This document shows, piece by piece, positions 61,456-64,000 of a DNA stretch of 64,000 nt. The translations under genes and the position numbers were made by a program. A model generated the notes under the pieces. It did no database searches and was not told where the DNA came from. It saw only the letters and a list, made by a program, of their open reading frames with translations. How positions within the stretch are numbered: the first letter of the stretch is position 1; each line of letters opens with the position of its first letter. The stretch comes from JALZAI01 sp038207565 (GTDB lineage: Bacteria; Actinomycetota; Actinomycetes; Mycobacteriales; Jatrophihabitantaceae): NCBI GenBank assembly GCA_038207565.1, contig JBBQZQ010000003.1:62001-126000 (forward strand). The letters are read 5' to 3'.

Positions 61456-61497
61456 ATGAGCATCGACGCCGCCCGTCACCGGACATTGCGAGCATGA
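61456..61497 (+). CDS. Candidate 13-residue leader ORF ahead of otsA
   Basis: ATG 61456 opens 13 codons (MSIDAARHRTLRA) and its TGA overlaps the otsA ATG as ATGA. TAGGAC is 7 bases upstream. otsA itself has no ribosome-binding site, so re-initiation is a possible way to translate it. The peptide has no recognisable motif and may be chance. Confidence 0.3.
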   Translation: MSIDAARHRTLRA

Positions 61498-62918
61498 GCC
61501 GAACCGGACAGGCCGCCCTGCTCGTCGCCTCCAACCGCGGACCGCTCACCGTCATCGGGGTCGAGGACGGCGACGACGAGATCAAGCGCGGCAGCGGCGG
61601 TCTGGTGAGCGGCATGCAGGCGGCGCTGTCGGAGGCGTCCGACGCCGTCTGGGTCTGCGCTGCGATGAACGACCGCGAGCGGGCACTGGCGCGGCACGCG
61701 GACAACGGACGGCTGTCCACATTGCCCGAGGTCGCAGACGCGCTGCACGGCGACTTCGACGTCCGGATGCTGCCGATCGATGCGCAGACGTTCCGCTCGG
61801 CCTACAACGGCGTCGCAAATTCGACGTTGTGGTTCGTCCTGCACCAACTCTACGAACTGCCCAAGCAACCCAACTTCGACGCGACGTGGCGGCGGCAGTG
61901 GGCGGCCTACGTCCGGTTCAACCGGTTCTTCGCGCAGGCGCTGGCCGACGAGGCCGCGCAGGGCGCCATGGTGATGGTGCAGGACTACCACCTGTTCCTG
62001 GTACCGCGGATGCTGCGCGATCTGCGCCCGGACGTCAAGATCAGCATCTTCGCCCACACCCCGTGGGTGTCGTCCGACTACTTCGCGATGCTGCCCGACG
62101 ATGTCGGACACGCCCTAGTCGACGGCATACTCGGCGCGGACGTCGTGGGCTTTCACACCGAACGGTGGGCGCAGTTGTTCCGGGAGACCGCGCTGGCGGT
62201 GCTGGGGGAGGAACCGTCGGGCGTCGAGGTCTTCCCGCTCGGCACCGACGAGGCCGAGATGCGCAGACTCGGCGCGCGCCGCGACGTCGACAACGCATTG
62301 CGCGTGTTCGGGAATGAAGTCGGCGACTGCCTCGTGATCGGACGCGTCGACCGCACCGAGCCGTCCAAGAACGTGTGGCGCGGGTTGCTCGCCTACCGTG
62401 AACTGTTACGCACCCATCCGGACTGGCGGGGACGGGTCGTGCACGCCGTCTACAACAACCCCTCGCGAGAAGACCTGCCCGCATACCGCGAGTACACCGC
62501 ATCGATCGAGCGCCTCGCATCCGAAATCGACGACGAGTTCGGCACCGACGACTGGACGCCGCTGTTCGTCGAGATCTCCGACGAGTATCCGCTCGCGCTG
62601 GCAATCCTGCGGCGCAGCGACGTGCTGTTCGTGAACTCGGTGCGCGACGGCATGAACCTGGTCGTTCTGGAAGGCCTCGTGCTCTCCGAACACGAGCCGG
62701 CGGTGGTCCTCTCGCGCGACATGGGTGCGGCCGAGGTGCTCGGCGACGACGCGTTGATCGTGAACCCGTTCGACATCACGGCGACCGCAGCGGCCCTGCA
62801 CCGGGCGCTGACGATGCACCGCGACGAGCGGGCAGCGCGTGCCGAACGGATGCGCGCGGCCGCGGTGCGGTTGCCGCCGACCGAATGGTTCCGGGCTCAG
62901 CTCGACGCGCTGAGCTGA
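61494..62918 (+). CDS. otsA: Trehalose-6-phosphate synthase
   Basis: 474 residues, GT20. It joins a nucleotide-glucose donor to glucose-6-phosphate. LLVASNRGPLTV with the following SGGLVSGM is the sugar-phosphate site, MVQDYHLFLVPRMLR and FAHTPWVSSDYFAMLPD are conserved, IGRVDRTEPSKN is the donor region, and DVLFVNSVRDGMNLVVLEGL completes it. The donor (UDP- or ADP-glucose) cannot be told. It is a second trehalose route beside TreS/GlgE. A short reading frame overlaps its start (61456-61497). The 3' ends of otsA and otsB overlap by 22 bases. Confidence 0.95.
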   Translation: MSRTGQAALLVASNRGPLTVIGVEDGDDEIKRGSGGLVSGMQAALSEASDAVWVCAAMNDRERALARHADNGRLSTLPEVADALHGDFDVRMLPIDAQTFRSAYNGVANSTLWFVLHQLYELPKQPNFDATWRRQWAAYVRFNRFFAQALADEAAQGAMVMVQDYHLFLVPRMLRDLRPDVKISIFAHTPWVSSDYFAMLPDDVGHALVDGILGADVVGFHTERWAQLFRETALAVLGEEPSGVEVFPLGTDEAEMRRLGARRDVDNALRVFGNEVGDCLVIGRVDRTEPSKNVWRGLLAYRELLRTHPDWRGRVVHAVYNNPSREDLPAYREYTASIERLASEIDDEFGTDDWTPLFVEISDEYPLALAILRRSDVLFVNSVRDGMNLVVLEGLVLSEHEPAVVLSRDMGAAEVLGDDALIVNPFDITATAAALHRALTMHRDERAARAERMRAAAVRLPPTEWFRAQLDALS

Positions 62919-63724
62919 GCGAGCGCGCGCAGCAGGGCGACCACCTCGTCGGCACCGGCGACGGTGGCGTCGGCGGCGTCGGCGATCTGCCGGACGCCGG
63001 AGGCCAGGACGCCGACGCCGTAGGCCGTCACGGCACCGGCCGACCGCATCCGGCGGGCCTCCTCGAACGCCGGGATGTCGCCGAGGTCATCGCCCAGAAA
63101 GAGCGCCCCGCGTGTGGTGGACGCCTCGACCAACCGGCGCAGCGCGCCCGCCTTGTCGTAGCCGGGTAGGCGCAGCTCGAGCACCCCGCTACCCGGATGC
63201 ACCTCGAGACCCAGTTCGTCACCGAGCGCAGCCACCGGCTCGCGCAGGGGATCGAGCGCGGCCTCGGGGTCGCCGGCCCGCCGCCCGTGCACGACCAGCG
63301 AGAGCCGCTTGTCCTCGATCCAGACGTCCGGATGAGCGTGATGGCGGCGCAGTAAGGCCGGTAGCTGCTCCTGCAGGCGGACCATCGCTTCGGGTGTGTC
63401 GGGGGTCTCCAGCGCCCCGTCGTGCCAGGCTTCCGCGCCGTAGAGCCCTGCCACCGTGATACCCGGTACCCGGTCGAAGCCTCCGAGGCGCAGTACCGTG
63501 CGGGCGTCACGGCCGGTGATGACGGCGACCCGGGCGCCGTGCTCGGTGAGCGTGGTGAGCGCGTCCAGGGCCCCGTCGACCGGGCGGGAATCCTCCGGAT
63601 CGGGGACGAGCGGGGCCAGCGTGCCGTCGAAGTCGACGGCGACCAGCAGGTCGGGCAAGGTCGCCCGCAGCTGCGCGACGATCGTGGCCACGTCGGTCCC
63701 GCTAGATCCCGTCGGGATGTCCAT
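62897..63724 (-). CDS. otsB: Trehalose-6-phosphate phosphatase
   Basis: 275 residues, HAD family. It removes phosphate from trehalose-6-phosphate. VAVDFDGTLAPLVPDPE holds the catalytic Asp pair (Asp31 and Asp33), VAVITGRDA is the second HAD motif and GYDKAGALRRLVEAS with LFLGDDLGDIPAFEEA the third and fourth. It is convergent with otsA and overlaps its last 22 bases. The ATG 63724 has GGAG upstream. It and otsA are therefore probably transcribed separately. Confidence 0.95.
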   Translation of the reverse strand: MDIPTGSSGTDVATIVAQLRATLPDLLVAVDFDGTLAPLVPDPEDSRPVDGALDALTTLTEHGARVAVITGRDARTVLRLGGFDRVPGITVAGLYGAEAWHDGALETPDTPEAMVRLQEQLPALLRRHHAHPDVWIEDKRLSLVVHGRRAGDPEAALDPLREPVAALGDELGLEVHPGSGVLELRLPGYDKAGALRRLVEASTTRGALFLGDDLGDIPAFEEARRMRSAGAVTAYGVGVLASGVRQIADAADATVAGADEVVALLRALAQLSASS

Positions 63725-63775
63725 GGCTCCATCCTTGCCGGACGCGTGCGCTGACGCCCTCTCGGGGTGCGCCGC

Positions 63776-63781
63776 TAAACT
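63776..63781 (+). promoter_or_regulatory. Leaderless -10 (TAAACT) for the lipoprotein gene
   Basis: TAAACT lies 6 bases before ATG 63788, with no ribosome-binding site; it fits the leaderless pattern seen elsewhere in the window. Confidence 0.55.
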
Positions 63782-63787
63782 GACCCG

Positions 63788-64000
63788 ATGCCTACCGTCC
63801 GCCTGGCCTGCGCGCTCGTCGCTGCCGCGGCCCTGCTCGCCGGGTGCGGTGCGGACGCCACCGATCCGCAGCGGAGTACCACCGTGACCCGGACGAGCGC
63901 CACGGCCGCTGCCGCGGCACCGGTTGCGCCCGCCGCGACCACGGCGGCCGCGCCGACCACCGCGGCGGCGACGGCGGCCGCGCCGAAGCCGGCCCCGGTG
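63788..64000 (+). CDS. Putative lipoprotein, N-terminal part (cut by window edge)
   Basis: The frame MPTVRLACALVAAAALLAGCG (quoted in part) has a short hydrophobic signal with the lipobox LLAGC, so the mature N-terminal Cys should be lipidated and processed by LspA. The visible mature part is Ala, Thr and Pro rich (TTAAAPTTAAAT), a typical linker. The domain that would tell its function lies beyond the window end. The ATG is preceded by TAAACT, a leaderless -10. Confidence 0.7.
   Translation, partial: MPTVRLACALVAAAALLAGCGADATDPQRSTTVTRTSATAAAAAPVAPAATTAAAPTTAAATAAAPKPAPV

Overview
The window is high-GC DNA from a free-living actinobacterium. The evidence is an actinobacterial-order division and cell-wall cluster (mraZ to divIVA, no ftsA), a GlgE-type glycogen/trehalose cluster, DUF3040 and SAV_6107-type HEPN proteins, many leaderless starts (TANNNT placed 6-7 bases before ATG/GTG) and GTG/ATG start codons that overlap upstream stops. 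MurE carries the DNPR signature expected for meso-diaminopimelate peptidoglycan. A lineage near Jatrophihabitans/Frankia-like genera is a guess; no rRNA or tRNA is present to place it. Most of the window is core metabolism rather than accessory DNA.

Layout. 1-4.65 kb: a decayed Tat-exported metallophosphoesterase, a thioredoxin/TPR protein, an aminotransferase plus sulfotransferase-like pair, and a pirin. 4.87-15.1 kb: glgB-mak-treS and glgE on the minus strand, with glgP divergent; together these make, branch and degrade alpha-glucan through maltose-1-phosphate. 15.2-19.8 kb: metX-metY (methionine from homoserine), a prenyl diphosphate synthase and metF, the last two divergent from overlapping leaderless promoters. 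19.7-22.9 kb: a CDP-alcohol phosphatidyltransferase, then a convergent carotenoid-type operon (GNAT, CruF-like hydratase, glycosyltransferase). 23.0-27.4 kb: a YbaK deacylase and sulfate assimilation (cysH, sirA, cysG), with a cysteine-type leader peptide in front of sirA. 27.5-30.1 kb: a HEPN protein, a methyltransferase and DNA polymerase IV, behind a promoter with an SOS-like box. 30.3-35.7 kb: DUF3040, then transglutaminase, DUF58 and MoxR in a minus-strand operon.

35.8-54.7 kb: mraZ (with MraZ-box repeats), rsmH, ftsL-like, pbpB, murE, murF, mraY, murD, ftsW, murG, murC, ftsQ, ftsZ, yggS, sepF, yggT and divIVA, mostly with 4-base start/stop overlaps. The pgeF/ylmD gene that usually follows ftsZ is absent. 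A perfect 21-bp palindrome with satellite repeats separates murE from murF. 54.7-58.1 kb: ileS on the minus strand behind a translational T-box. 58.2-61.4 kb: a frameshifted DUF167, a TraR/DksA protein with a long Lys/Ala tail, lspA and rluD. 61.5-64 kb: otsA and otsB, convergent (a second trehalose route), and the start of a lipoprotein gene.

The most interesting signals are regulatory or structural: the sirA leader peptide, the ileS T-box, the SOS-like HEPN/methyltransferase/dinB promoter, dispersed palindromic repeats, two frame-broken genes, and a zinc finger with Cys replaced by Asp.
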